A stretch of 64,000 bases of DNA from JAUWGC01 sp963753055 (GTDB lineage Bacteria; Bacteroidota; Bacteroidia; Bacteroidales; B18-G4): contig CAVWAP010000009.1 of the NCBI GenBank assembly GCA_963753055.1, positions 372,001 through 436,000 of the forward strand. Direction: 5' to 3'. Of this stretch, positions 44,938 through 53,883 are shown one piece after another (positions within the stretch are counted from its first letter, which is position 1; each line of letters starts with the position of its first letter). The notes under the pieces are model-generated. The model was not told the DNA's origin and searched no databases. It saw only the letters and a list, made by a program, of their open reading frames with translations. Position numbers and translations under genes: made by a program.

Positions 44938-45446
44938 AATTATTTAGAATATTTACCATTTCAATATTGATAATCATCTCTATACATTCTGCTGGACAAG
45001 AGATATCCAATAATGATAAAAATACCAAAAATATGGAAACAAAGGTTGTAAAGAGTGATGAGGACTGGAAAAAAGTACTTACAGATGTTCAATATAATGT
45101 CTTGCGCGAAGCAGGAACGGAGGCTCCCTTTTCAGGAGAATTCTACCTTCATAAAGAAAAAGGAGACTACCATTGTGCGGCCTGTGGCAACAAATTATTC
45201 ACCTCCGAAACCAAGTATGCTTCAGGTTGTGGCTGGCCAAGCTTTTACAAGGCCTTTGACGAAGGTGGCGTGGTTGAAAAGCTGGATAAGAGCCATGGCA
45301 TGGTAAGGACAGAAATCAGATGTGCCAAATGCGATGGTCACCTCGGACATGTTTTCAATGATGGGCCAGAACCTACCGGTTTAAGATATTGCATCAACTC
45401 CGCTGCCCTCAAGTTTAAGCCTTTGGATGAAAAAAATAAGGATTAG
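44931..45446 (+). CDS. msrB: peptide-methionine (R)-S-oxide reductase MsrB, exported
   Basis: ATG 44931 gives 171 aa with a signal peptide (MFQLFRIFTISILIIISIHS, cleavage near SAGQ). Earlier in-frame ATGs are repeat units. The MsrB domain covers about residues 45-165: VLREAGTEAPFSGEF, a zinc site of two CxxC pairs (CAACG and CAKCDGHLGHVF), SGCGWPSF, and the catalytic Cys in GLRYCINSAAL. It reduces methionine-R-sulfoxide in periplasmic proteins. It stands 80 bp before the protease gene on the same strand, so they may be co-transcribed. MsrA is not present in this window. Confidence 0.95.
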   Translation: MFQLFRIFTISILIIISIHSAGQEISNNDKNTKNMETKVVKSDEDWKKVLTDVQYNVLREAGTEAPFSGEFYLHKEKGDYHCAACGNKLFTSETKYASGCGWPSFYKAFDEGGVVEKLDKSHGMVRTEIRCAKCDGHLGHVFNDGPEPTGLRYCINSAALKFKPLDEKNKD

Positions 45447-45526
45447 CATCATTGAATTTACTAACTTTGCAGCTCCCCAATATTAATACTCCATAAGGCA
45501 TAGTAGCTTGCTTTACTAAGAATTGC

Positions 45527-47146
45527 ATGAAAAAAATAAAGCTAAACCTTCGAAACACCCTGCCGATCATTATATCCCTGGCACTTATTATTGGAATATA
45601 CCTGGGCTATAAACTGGCACCAATATCAACCTACCAGCATAATTTCCTGAATTTCCGGAATGATCAGTATAATAAGGTTACCGAGATCATTAATTATATT
45701 GAACAGGATTATGTGGACTCAGTATCCAGGGATCAATTGACAGATGATGCGATTGCCGGGATACTCGAACAACTTGACCCTCACTCTCAATATATCCCTG
45801 CAAGCACCTTCGATGAGGTAAATGAGCACCTTCTGGGTAACTTTGAAGGTATCGGGGTTCAATTCCGCATAGAAGAAGATACCATCCTGGTGATAATCCC
45901 TATTGAAGGTGGTCCTTCGGAAAAGGTTGGGATTCTTGCAGGTGACCGGATTGTTGAAATCAATGATTCCTTGGTTGCCGGAGTCGGATTCAGCAGTGAT
46001 GATGCCATGAAGCTACTTAAAGGGCGAAGGGGAACGGAAGTGAACGTAAGTGTGTTCCGCCGTGGGCTTCCAGAGCTGATTGATTTTACAATCATACGTG
46101 ATGTTATTCCAACATACAGCGTAGATATCGCATATATGGTTAATGACAGCATAGGATACATCAAGCTAAACAAGTTTGCTGCAACGACCTATAAAGAATT
46201 TGTCCATGCCCTGGATCAATTGTTGGGAAAGGGTATGGAGAAGCTGATATTTGATTTGCGAGGCAATGCGGGCGGCTATCTAAAATCCTCTATTCAGATT
46301 TCTGATGACTTCCTCAAAGCCGAAAAACTGATCGTTTATACAGAAGGGAATAACAGGCCCAGGGATTACTCCTATGCGACAAAGAAGGGGATGTTTGAAA
46401 ATTATGACCTGGTCATCCTGATAGATGAAGGGTCAGCCTCAGCAAGCGAGATCATTGCCGGTGCCGTACAGGATAATGACAGGGGAACCATCATTGGCCG
46501 TCGTTCATTTGGTAAAGGCCTTGTCCAGGAGCAACTGAACCTGCCCGACAGGTCTGCCATCCGGCTTACAGTTGCCAGGTACTATACACCTACAGGCCGG
46601 AGCATCCAACGTTCATATGAAAATGGCAATGAAGAATATTATACCGAATTCTATGAGCGTTATATAAATGGTGAGATATCTAATGCCGACAGCATCCATT
46701 TTGACGACTCCCTGAAATACATAACTCCCGGAGGCAAAACAGTTTACGGAGGAGGTGGTATCATGCCAGATATCTATATCCCGGTAAGGATGGATGATGA
46801 AGCAAAATATTACAATAAATTGGTCAGGAAAGGCCTGATTTTTAGATTTGCCTTCAAATATGCTGACTCCAGGCGGCAAAATTTGAAAGAATTCCAGACT
46901 CCCCAGGAATTCAAAGCTGATTTTATTGTTTCAAATAGTCTATACAATGATTTCGTGGCTTTTGCCGATGATCATGGTGTACCTTTCGATCCTAAAACAA
47001 GTGATTATTTTTCAAATAAGATCAAGGTCCTGCTAAAAGCCTACATAGCCCGTAATTTGTTTGATGATGAAGGCTTCTATCCCATCTACCATATTACTGA
47101 CGAAACGTTCCTTAAAGCAATGGAAGTTCTTTCAGAAGACAAATGA
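45527..47146 (+). CDS. S41 family C-terminal processing protease (CtpA-like)
   Basis: The protein has 539 aa. An N-terminal signal or anchor helix (NTLPIIISLALIIGIYLGY) is followed by the S41 cap (IEQDYVDSVSRDQLTDDAIAGILEQLDPHSQYI), a PDZ domain (about 100-185, GIGVQF, VEINDSLVAGVG) and the catalytic core. By spacing, the nucleophile is S305 in GSASASEI and the general base K330 in SFGKGLVQ. The C-terminal ~150 residues are family-specific. Such proteases trim or degrade periplasmic proteins from the C-terminus. A TAnnTTTG box (TAACTTTG, 45462-45469) lies upstream. Confidence 0.95.
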   Translation: MKKIKLNLRNTLPIIISLALIIGIYLGYKLAPISTYQHNFLNFRNDQYNKVTEIINYIEQDYVDSVSRDQLTDDAIAGILEQLDPHSQYIPASTFDEVNEHLLGNFEGIGVQFRIEEDTILVIIPIEGGPSEKVGILAGDRIVEINDSLVAGVGFSSDDAMKLLKGRRGTEVNVSVFRRGLPELIDFTIIRDVIPTYSVDIAYMVNDSIGYIKLNKFAATTYKEFVHALDQLLGKGMEKLIFDLRGNAGGYLKSSIQISDDFLKAEKLIVYTEGNNRPRDYSYATKKGMFENYDLVILIDEGSASASEIIAGAVQDNDRGTIIGRRSFGKGLVQEQLNLPDRSAIRLTVARYYTPTGRSIQRSYENGNEEYYTEFYERYINGEISNADSIHFDDSLKYITPGGKTVYGGGGIMPDIYIPVRMDDEAKYYNKLVRKGLIFRFAFKYADSRRQNLKEFQTPQEFKADFIVSNSLYNDFVAFADDHGVPFDPKTSDYFSNKIKVLLKAYIARNLFDDEGFYPIYHITDETFLKAMEVLSEDK

Positions 47147-47149
47147 AAG

Positions 47150-47191
47150 ATGTTCCATGTACAATGTTCAATGTTCCATGTGCCATGTGCC
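47150..47191. repeat. heptad-period array (ATGTTCC type)
   Basis: ATGTTCC, ATGTACA, ATGTTCA, ATGTTCC, ATGTGCC, ATGTGCC, starting four bases after the protease stop codon. Same family as 24577 and 44903. Confidence 0.85.
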
Positions 47192-47237
47192 AGGGAAATG
47201 GAACTTGATTTAAGTATTAACCCAAATTCAAATTAAA

Positions 47238-47816
47238 ATGTCCATTACATTACCTGAATTGCCTTATGCAATGGATGCGCTGGAGCCATATATCTCTCAG
47301 CGCAGCATCGAATTTCATTATGGTAAACATCATAATGCTTATGTGACCAACCTGAATAAACTGGTTCCTGGTACCGAATTTGAAAATGCCAGCCTGGAAG
47401 ATATTATCAAAAAAGCAGAAGGTGGTATATTTAATAACGGTGCACAGGTCTGGAACCATACTTTTTACTGGAATTGCCTGAAGCCAGGTGGGGGCGGTGA
47501 GCCCTCCGGAAAGCTGTTAGAAGCCATTAACGACAGCTTTGATTCATTTGATTCTTTCAAAGAAAAGTTCTCAACCGCTGCAGCAACATTATTTGGCTCC
47601 GGCTGGGCCTGGCTCGTTCAAAATGCTTACGGCGACCTGGAAATCATTAAGGAAAGCAATGCCGGCAACCCATTGCGCAATGGCTTGACTCCACTGTTAA
47701 CCTGCGATGTCTGGGAGCATGCCTATTACCTTGACAAACAGAATAGACGGCCGGATTATATTGCTGATTTCTGGAATCTTGTGGATTGGGATGCAGTAGA
47801 AAATAGATTAGGGTAA
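47238..47816 (+). CDS. sodB: superoxide dismutase, Fe-type
   Basis: The protein has 192 aa, normal length, no signal peptide, so cytoplasmic. Metal ligands are H27 (EFHYGKHH), H74 (QVWNHTFYW), and the Asp and His of DVWEHAYYLDKQNRRPDY. The Gln at residue 70 in GAQVWNHTF is typical of iron enzymes rather than manganese ones. It removes superoxide. It converges with glmS: the two stop codons are 17 bp apart. Confidence 0.96.
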   Translation: MSITLPELPYAMDALEPYISQRSIEFHYGKHHNAYVTNLNKLVPGTEFENASLEDIIKKAEGGIFNNGAQVWNHTFYWNCLKPGGGGEPSGKLLEAINDSFDSFDSFKEKFSTAAATLFGSGWAWLVQNAYGDLEIIKESNAGNPLRNGLTPLLTCDVWEHAYYLDKQNRRPDYIADFWNLVDWDAVENRLG

Positions 47817-47833
47817 TTAGTAGTTAGTACTCA

Positions 47834-49672
47834 CTACTCCACCGTTACTGATTTCGCCAGGTTCCTTGGCTGGTCCACGTTACAACCCCTCAGGACAGCA
47901 ATGTGATAAGATAGAAGCTGAAGTGGAATAGTAGCCAGTAAAGGTACCAGCAACTCTTCCGTTTCCGGTATTTCGATCGTATAATCAGCTACTTCTTTTA
48001 CCATGGTATCTCCAGTAGTGGTGATGGCAATAATTTTCCCCTTTCGAGCTTTAACCTCCTGGATATTACTCAATACCTTCTCATACATACCCTTCCTGGT
48101 AGCAATAAATACTACGGGCATAGCTTCATCGATAAGTGCAATAGGACCGTGTTTCATTTCAGCAGCTGGATAACCTTCGGCATGAATATATGATATCTCC
48201 TTGAGTTTCAATGCCCCTTCCAGGGCCACAGGGAAATTATATCCCCTGCCCAGGTACAGGAAGTTCCGGACATCCTTGTACTTTTCTGCAATCACCTTTA
48301 CCTGCTCATCAACTTTAAGGGTTTCCCTTACCTTCTTTGGGATGCTTTCCAGCTCTGTTATCAAAGAATAGAATCTTGACGTAGAGATGGTCCCCTTGAT
48401 CTTTGCCAGGCGCAATGCCATCATTACCAGTACAGTAACCTGGGCGGTGAATGCTTTTGTAGAAGCCACACCTATTTCTGGCCCCGCGTGGGTATATGAA
48501 CCTGCATGTGTCATCCTGGCGATGGATGAGCCAACCACATTACATATTCCCAGTATAGTGGCACCCTTTGATTTAGCAAGTTCGATGGCCGCAAGCGTAT
48601 CTGCTGTTTCGCCGGACTGGGAAATGGCGATAACCACATCATTCTCATAAAGGATGGGATTACGGTACCTGAATTCAGAAGCATACTCCACCTCAACCGG
48701 GATCCGGGCAAGGTTTTCAATAAGATATTCACCAACAAGCGCTGCATGCCACGACGTTCCACAGGCCACGATAATGATGCGCTTGGCATTGATCAGTTTC
48801 TGTTCATAATCGATGATCCCACCCAGCATGACATGGCCTTTCTTGGCATTAAGCCTGCCCCGGAAGCTATCGCGGATGGAACGTGGTTGTTCAAAGATCT
48901 CTTTCATCATAAAATGATCAAAGCCGCTTTTTTCCAATGCGTTAAGGCTTAACTGGAGTTTCTGAATATAGGGTGTTTTTTCCTTGTTCTTGATGGTTAA
49001 AATCTTCAAATCCTTGCCACGTTGAACAACCGCCAGCTCCTCGTCATCAAGGTAGACAACATTTTTTGTATACTCAATGATAGGGGTGGCATCTGAGGCA
49101 AGGAAGAACTCATCTACTCCAATACCAATGACCAGTGGGCTTCCTTTTCGGGCTGCTACAAGCATATCGGGGTGCTCTTTTGAAAGAACAACTATTGCAT
49201 ATGCACCAATAACTTGATTCAGAGCTATTCGAACAGCCTCAACCAACTCAACCCCCTCATTGGTTTGAATGTCTTCAATCAAATTGATCAGTACCTCCGT
49301 GTCAGTATCACTTTGAAATTCATGTCCCCTTTTCATCAATTCTTCTTTCAGGGTAAGGTAATTTTCAATGATACCATTATGAATAATGGCCAGCCCCCTG
49401 GATTCAGAATAATGTGGATGTGCATTGATATCGTTCGGCTCACCGTGTGTGGCCCATCGTGTGTGTGCAATTCCGATGTTACCTATGATCTTCTCGTTGG
49501 CAACATGCTTTTCAAGGTCGGATACTTTACCCTTGCACTTATGAACTTGAATTGCTCCGTCCAGCACGGCAATACCGGCACTGTCATAACCCCTGTATTC
49601 CAGCCTGTACAAGCCATTGATCAGAATTGGATAAGCTTCTCTACTTCCTATATAACCAACTATTCCACACAT
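47834..49672 (-). CDS. glmS: glucosamine-6-phosphate synthase (glutamine amidotransferase)
   Basis: The protein has 612 aa, full length. The N-terminus MCGIVGYIG exposes the nucleophilic Cys2 after Met removal. The glutaminase domain runs to about residue 225 (THGEPNDINAHPH, SDTDTEVLINLI). Two SIS isomerase domains follow (CGTSWHAALV, SQSGETADTLAAI, LGRGYNFPVALEGALKLKEISYIHAE). The C-terminus PRNLAKSVTVE is canonical. It makes glucosamine-6-phosphate from fructose-6-phosphate and glutamine for cell-wall and LPS synthesis. A TATCTTTG box on the minus strand (49701-49708) may be part of its promoter. Confidence 0.98.
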   Translation of the reverse strand: MCGIVGYIGSREAYPILINGLYRLEYRGYDSAGIAVLDGAIQVHKCKGKVSDLEKHVANEKIIGNIGIAHTRWATHGEPNDINAHPHYSESRGLAIIHNGIIENYLTLKEELMKRGHEFQSDTDTEVLINLIEDIQTNEGVELVEAVRIALNQVIGAYAIVVLSKEHPDMLVAARKGSPLVIGIGVDEFFLASDATPIIEYTKNVVYLDDEELAVVQRGKDLKILTIKNKEKTPYIQKLQLSLNALEKSGFDHFMMKEIFEQPRSIRDSFRGRLNAKKGHVMLGGIIDYEQKLINAKRIIIVACGTSWHAALVGEYLIENLARIPVEVEYASEFRYRNPILYENDVVIAISQSGETADTLAAIELAKSKGATILGICNVVGSSIARMTHAGSYTHAGPEIGVASTKAFTAQVTVLVMMALRLAKIKGTISTSRFYSLITELESIPKKVRETLKVDEQVKVIAEKYKDVRNFLYLGRGYNFPVALEGALKLKEISYIHAEGYPAAEMKHGPIALIDEAMPVVFIATRKGMYEKVLSNIQEVKARKGKIIAITTTGDTMVKEVADYTIEIPETEELLVPLLATIPLQLLSYHIAVLRGCNVDQPRNLAKSVTVE

Positions 49673-49752
49673 GATGCTATTTGATTAATTAATAATTAAA
49701 CAAAGATACAACTACTTTTTTCATACTATTCTGTGAGAAGGGTATATTAACT

Positions 49753-51075
49753 TTATTCGACCGGGGTATAGGTGATATTTAATTTGAGTCTTTTTGAAAA
49801 AGGTAAAGGGGGAAGAGGCATGGGTCCGATTACAACTTGCCGGTTTGGGACCAGGCTGGCACTTGCCACCAATAAATGTAATCCATAATCTTCTGTATCT
49901 TCCTCGAGTAATGATTGGATATACCGTGTAATCCTGAATACAACCTGGCTATTTGTGGTATCATAATATCCACCATAATAAAACTGAAATTGATCTGGCA
50001 GGATAACATTTTTCCCTTCTTCATTAATACCGACCACAACCAGCCTGTTCGGTGATGGAAACTCTTCGGAAGGCATCACATCGTTGATAACAAACTTAGC
50101 TTCATTAACTGCAACTCTTCCATTAGCTACAAGTTTCTTGATATACGGAAATTTGATCAATACTTTCACACCCGCCATAGCCTGTAGATATAGCTGTTCA
50201 TCACCAAGGGATGTATTTCCGTTAAGGACCTGGTCTTTAAAATCAGGGTTGGCATCCTGGTAATCATAATGATTATAATTCATGAAACGGGCACAATTAT
50301 CATTGATAATAAACCCAAACTTCAAAGAATCCTGTTCACTGTTACTGTAATAAATTGTCATGTTGGAGGCTGCAGACATAAGATCGAAAGATAAAATCGA
50401 TCCGGTGGAAGCAGGCTCCTCCGGGACAAGGGCAAACCCTTTAAAAAATTCCAGCCAGTTTTCGTTATCCAGCATGGCTGAAGCAGGTGCATTCAGGATC
50501 ATATTTCCAAAATCCTCTGACAGCCTGATCCTTAATTGTGCAGGAACGGTATCTTCTCCAACCACAACAGGTGTGGTGGGCCTGGGATCGAAAGAATAGT
50601 TGGCCAGCTCTGTCCCATCATGAGCAATGCTTCGATGGGAGTAATAAACAGAATCCACATACATGGATTCTGCTAACTGGAAAACTTTGATCTGTAATGT
50701 AGAATTGGTATCACCATAATATGCATAATAATCCAGGGCCAGGACAATTGAATCCAAAACCGGGCTGTCACCAAAATCATAACCATTCTCTGATAATCTT
50801 ACATGGGTATACATAGTTGCGGCAGTCTTACCAAAAACCGGATCATAGTAGCTGCCCAGCAGGTTTATTTGTGTTTCATCTGTCTTAATTGAATCTTCCA
50901 GGATGGAATAAGCTTGAATACTTGTCGTATCATAGTAAAGTACGTTAACGACATCTTCGTCTGGCCTGAGGCCAATACCTACTTCATCAGCTTCTTCCTT
51001 GCATGAATGGAAAATAATAACTGAACCGAGGGTCAAAAAAAGAACCAATCTGAAAGTAACATCGATGATCTTCAA
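49753..51075 (-). CDS. DUF4270 lipoprotein
   Basis: The protein has 440 aa. The lipoprotein signal ends in VIIFHSC (Cys near residue 26). The start of the mature protein (EADEVGIGLRPDED) and LLGSYYDPVFGKTAATMYTHVRL are characteristic of DUF4270, a large all-beta family found in Bacteroidota. In these genomes it is regularly encoded next to the short glycogen/starch synthase, as here: that gene is 51 bp upstream on the same strand. Function is not established. Likely co-transcribed from the promoter at 51968. Confidence 0.92.
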   Translation of the reverse strand: MKIIDVTFRLVLFLTLGSVIIFHSCKEEADEVGIGLRPDEDVVNVLYYDTTSIQAYSILEDSIKTDETQINLLGSYYDPVFGKTAATMYTHVRLSENGYDFGDSPVLDSIVLALDYYAYYGDTNSTLQIKVFQLAESMYVDSVYYSHRSIAHDGTELANYSFDPRPTTPVVVGEDTVPAQLRIRLSEDFGNMILNAPASAMLDNENWLEFFKGFALVPEEPASTGSILSFDLMSAASNMTIYYSNSEQDSLKFGFIINDNCARFMNYNHYDYQDANPDFKDQVLNGNTSLGDEQLYLQAMAGVKVLIKFPYIKKLVANGRVAVNEAKFVINDVMPSEEFPSPNRLVVVGINEEGKNVILPDQFQFYYGGYYDTTNSQVVFRITRYIQSLLEEDTEDYGLHLLVASASLVPNRQVVIGPMPLPPLPFSKRLKLNITYTPVE

Positions 51076-51126
51076 GACAGCTTAATTTGATTGTTGTAAA
51101 ATAATTTGATTATTGGTGCTTTCAGG

Positions 51127-51939
51127 TTATTCCTCATCCAGAATCTCATCGTAAAATGATGAGTAGGCGTCAATATAGGTCTCCATTGACTGGAAGGGCA
51201 GCATCGGCTTTCCTGAATCCTTGACGAAACTTTCCAACTCCTCATTGATCTTTTCACTGCCTAAAATTAATGCATCTGAATGTTCAATCGCTGATTTGGT
51301 AAGATTAACGAAGCTCGGTGATTTATAGTATGCCAGGTCTTTATTCGTAATTCCATCAATTTTAACCTTGTTTCCAAATTCTTTATTGAGCAAGGGCTCA
51401 AATTCATCATCATAGATAGAGTAGACAACTTTGGCGTCTGCAAACAATGGATTATCCTTATAAGCTTTCTTGATATATAATGGAACAAGGTTGGTCATCC
51501 ATCCATGGCAATGAATAATATCAGGACTCCAACCCAGCTTTTTGACAGTTTCTAACACCCCACGGCAAAAGAAAATTGAGCGCTCATCATTATCTTCAAA
51601 GAATGCACCATTCTTGTCAGCCATTTGGTATTTCCTATGGAAATAATCTTCGTTGTCAATAAAATAGATCTGCATACGAGCCTGTTGAATGCTGGCCACC
51701 TTAATGATTAAGGGATGGTCTGCATCATTAATGATCAGGTTCATGCCTGATAAGCGAATAACCTCATGCAGTTGATTTCTTCTTTCATTAACATTACCAT
51801 ACCTTGGCATGAACGTCCTGATCTCACGTCCCCTCTCCTGAATTCCCTGTGGAAGATACCGACATATGTTAGCCATGTGAGTTTCCTCAAGATATGGCAT
51901 GATCTCTTGAGTAATGAATAATACCCGTACTTTTTCCAT
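51127..51939 (-). CDS. glycogen/starch synthase, GT5 N-terminal half only
   Basis: The protein has 270 aa. It matches the N-terminal Rossmann half of GT5 glycogen synthases (VRVLFITQEIMPY, PDIIHCHGWMTNLVPLYIKK), but the C-terminal half with the nucleotide-sugar site is absent, and the gene ends in ordinary sequence with no pseudogene remnant. This short form is a regular feature of Bacteroidota. Loss of the donor-binding half makes a conventional synthase activity doubtful unless it pairs with another protein. The canonical KxGGL motif is also replaced (YLEETHMANICRYLPQ). First gene of a unit with DUF4270. Confidence 0.88.
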   Translation of the reverse strand: MEKVRVLFITQEIMPYLEETHMANICRYLPQGIQERGREIRTFMPRYGNVNERRNQLHEVIRLSGMNLIINDADHPLIIKVASIQQARMQIYFIDNEDYFHRKYQMADKNGAFFEDNDERSIFFCRGVLETVKKLGWSPDIIHCHGWMTNLVPLYIKKAYKDNPLFADAKVVYSIYDDEFEPLLNKEFGNKVKIDGITNKDLAYYKSPSFVNLTKSAIEHSDALILGSEKINEELESFVKDSGKPMLPFQSMETYIDAYSSFYDEILDEE

Positions 51940-51967
51940 ACTTGCCTGTTCAAAGTGAAATAAAATG

Positions 51968-51999
51968 CAAAGTTAGTTAAAAACCAGCAATTATTCAAT
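51968..51999 (-). promoter_or_regulatory. promoter of the GT5/DUF4270 unit
   Basis: On the minus strand: ATTG, 20 bp, TAACTTTG, matching the Bacteroidota sigma-ABfr pattern (TTG - 19-21 bp - TAnnTTTG). The start of transcription would be near 51960, ~20 bp before the ATG. Confidence 0.7.
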
Positions 52000-52009
52000 A
52001 AATACCAGA

Positions 52010-52921
52010 CTATCCTCTAACAAACAAAGCTTTTATGATATGGTTGGCCATTTTGGGATTCTCTTTCAGCCTGCGAGTGGAGTAAGCAAACCATTGCTTT
52101 CCAAATGGAACATAGATTCTCATAACATGTCCATTACTTACAATAGATTTGCGTAAATCAGGGGTGACACCATACAGCATCTGAAATTCATACATGTGCT
52201 TCGGCACATTGTAATGCTCTATCAGATGGTAAGCACCATTAACCAGAAATTTATCATGGGTTGCAATCCCGGCGTAAATCTTATGCTGGAACATATACTC
52301 AAGGTCTTTAAGGAAATGTTCGTTGACCTCATCCCTTTTCTTAAATGCAATTTCTTCGGGTTCAACATAGATACCTTTACAAAGTCTGTAACTTATGGGG
52401 TTGTCAGGGCTATTCAAATCCTGCAATCCCTTGATGTCTTCCAGTGTTCTTTTAAGGTATGATTGAAAAACAAGCCCGACATTTTTTGGAAATTCTTCCT
52501 TCAGCCTCCTGAAAATATCTATTTCCAGGTCAGTACACTGTGAATCCTCCATGTCCACACGGATGAAGTTATCATAAGCGGCAGCTTTTTTCACTATTTC
52601 GCGGATGTTTTGATAACATTTTTCTGCATCAATAAGCAATCCAAACATGGTTGGCTTCAGTGAATAATTCCCATTAATTTGTTCTTTTTCAATGGTTTCA
52701 ATGATTTCCAGATACTGATTTTTATTATCCTCCGCCTGGTCGAGCGAGGTGATAAATTCACCAAGAAGGTCGATAGTAACCTTAATGCCCTCTTTGTTGA
52801 ATTGCTTTGACACACTAATGGCATCCTGGATGGTAACACCTGCTATATAGCGCTTTGAGAAAATCCAGATTAACTTCTTTGGCATATAAGGCAAAATACC
52901 GGCAATCATCTTATTGAACAT
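52010..52921 (-). CDS. proline dehydrogenase
   Basis: The protein has 303 aa with a compact PRODH barrel and no P5C dehydrogenase fusion. Motifs include LLGEF, KPTMFGLLID, FIRVDMEDSQ, QSYLKRT, the RLCKGIYVEPEEIAFK segment and ATHDK. YEFQMLYGV and VPFGKQWFAYSTRRLKENP near the end are hallmark FAD- and substrate-binding elements. It oxidises proline to pyrroline-5-carboxylate, passing electrons to quinone. The partner P5C dehydrogenase is not in the window. Monocistronic on the minus strand. Confidence 0.95.
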   Translation of the reverse strand: MFNKMIAGILPYMPKKLIWIFSKRYIAGVTIQDAISVSKQFNKEGIKVTIDLLGEFITSLDQAEDNKNQYLEIIETIEKEQINGNYSLKPTMFGLLIDAEKCYQNIREIVKKAAAYDNFIRVDMEDSQCTDLEIDIFRRLKEEFPKNVGLVFQSYLKRTLEDIKGLQDLNSPDNPISYRLCKGIYVEPEEIAFKKRDEVNEHFLKDLEYMFQHKIYAGIATHDKFLVNGAYHLIEHYNVPKHMYEFQMLYGVTPDLRKSIVSNGHVMRIYVPFGKQWFAYSTRRLKENPKMANHIIKALFVRG

Positions 52922-53049
52922 AATCTACAGTAGTTAAATGGTGATATTAGAATTCTAGCTAAAATTGATTTGCAAAATAAATACATAATTTCCAAAAATT
53001 GAAAATTTCTGTTAATTTTTTAACAGTATAAATAATCAAACATCGAATA

Positions 53050-53081
53050 TTTGGTATTCAAATTATTAATGATTAATTTTG
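53050..53081 (+). promoter_or_regulatory. promoter of the DUF177-rpmF-plsX-fabH operon
   Basis: TTTG at 53050-53053, 20-bp spacer, TAATTTTG at 53074-53081, a full match to the Bacteroidota consensus. Transcription would begin near 53088, just before the Shine-Dalgarno sequence at 53096. Confidence 0.8.
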
Positions 53082-53109
53082 CAGCCCGAATTTTCAAAGG
53101 AGGAACAAC

Positions 53110-53640
53110 GTGGATTACCTGGAACAATTTGTAATCCCATTTTATGGATTGAAAGTCGGAACGCATCATTATGAATATATTATTGATAATGAGTTCTTTG
53201 AAAACTTTGAGTACACAGAGATCGATGAAGGTGAGTTCAAGATAAGCATCACCCTGGAAAAGCAGGAAAGGATGCTGGAGCTTGAGTTTGCTATTGATGG
53301 AAATGCAAAGTTGATATGTGACAGGTGTGCAGATGAATACATGCAAGCAGTGAGTGGCAGTAACAGGCTCATCATAAAATTTGGGCCAGAGCAGCAAGAG
53401 GTATCGGATGAGATAGTAATTATTCCAGCGTCGGCACATCGTTTAAATATCAGTTCATATATTTATGAATTTATCATCCTGCATCTTCCATATAAAAGAG
53501 TGCATCCAGCTGATGCAGATGGCAACAGCAGCTGTAACCCCGAAATGATCAAGCGTCTTGAAGTTGATTCAAAGGAAGTATCCACTGATCCCAGATGGGA
53601 TGAACTGAAAAAGATAAAATTTAATTTAGATAAAAAATAA
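53110..53640 (+). CDS. DUF177 (YceD-like) protein
   Basis: The protein has 176 aa from GTG 53110. The start is set by AAAGGAGG at 53096-53103, six bases upstream, one of only two strong Shine-Dalgarno sequences I see. The DUF177 pattern is LICDRCADEYMQ in the centre and HLPYKRVHP plus DPRWDELKKIKF at the end. In bacteria the gene is regularly found just before rpmF, and it has been linked to 23S rRNA accumulation. Here it heads the conserved DUF177-rpmF-plsX-fabH order with a 14-bp gap to rpmF. Confidence 0.92.
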   Translation: MDYLEQFVIPFYGLKVGTHHYEYIIDNEFFENFEYTEIDEGEFKISITLEKQERMLELEFAIDGNAKLICDRCADEYMQAVSGSNRLIIKFGPEQQEVSDEIVIIPASAHRLNISSYIYEFIILHLPYKRVHPADADGNSSCNPEMIKRLEVDSKEVSTDPRWDELKKIKFNLDKK

Positions 53641-53654
53641 AACGATAAGATAAA

Positions 53655-53840
53655 ATGGCACATCCAAAGCGTAAGATTTCCAAAACAAGGAGAGACAAGA
53701 GAAGGACGCATTATAAAGCCACAGCTCCGGTACTGAGTACTTGTCCGGCCACAGGGACAGTGCATATTTATCACAGGGCCTATTATGTCGACGGGGACCT
53801 GTATTATAAGGGCAAGCTGGTAATGGCTAAAGGCGAATAG
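53655..53840 (+). CDS. rpmF: 50S ribosomal protein L32
   Basis: The protein has 61 aa. MAHPKRKISKTRRDKRRTHY is the L32 signature, followed by CPATGTVHIYHRAYY. Only one Cys remains of the four-Cys zinc motif seen in some L32 proteins, so this is the zinc-free form. Position between DUF177 and plsX is conserved in many bacteria and links ribosome and fatty-acid synthesis genes. Confidence 0.98.
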   Translation: MAHPKRKISKTRRDKRRTHYKATAPVLSTCPATGTVHIYHRAYYVDGDLYYKGKLVMAKGE

Positions 53841-53883
53841 TATCCATCTTATAACAAATAAACAGACTTAATTCAATTACCTT

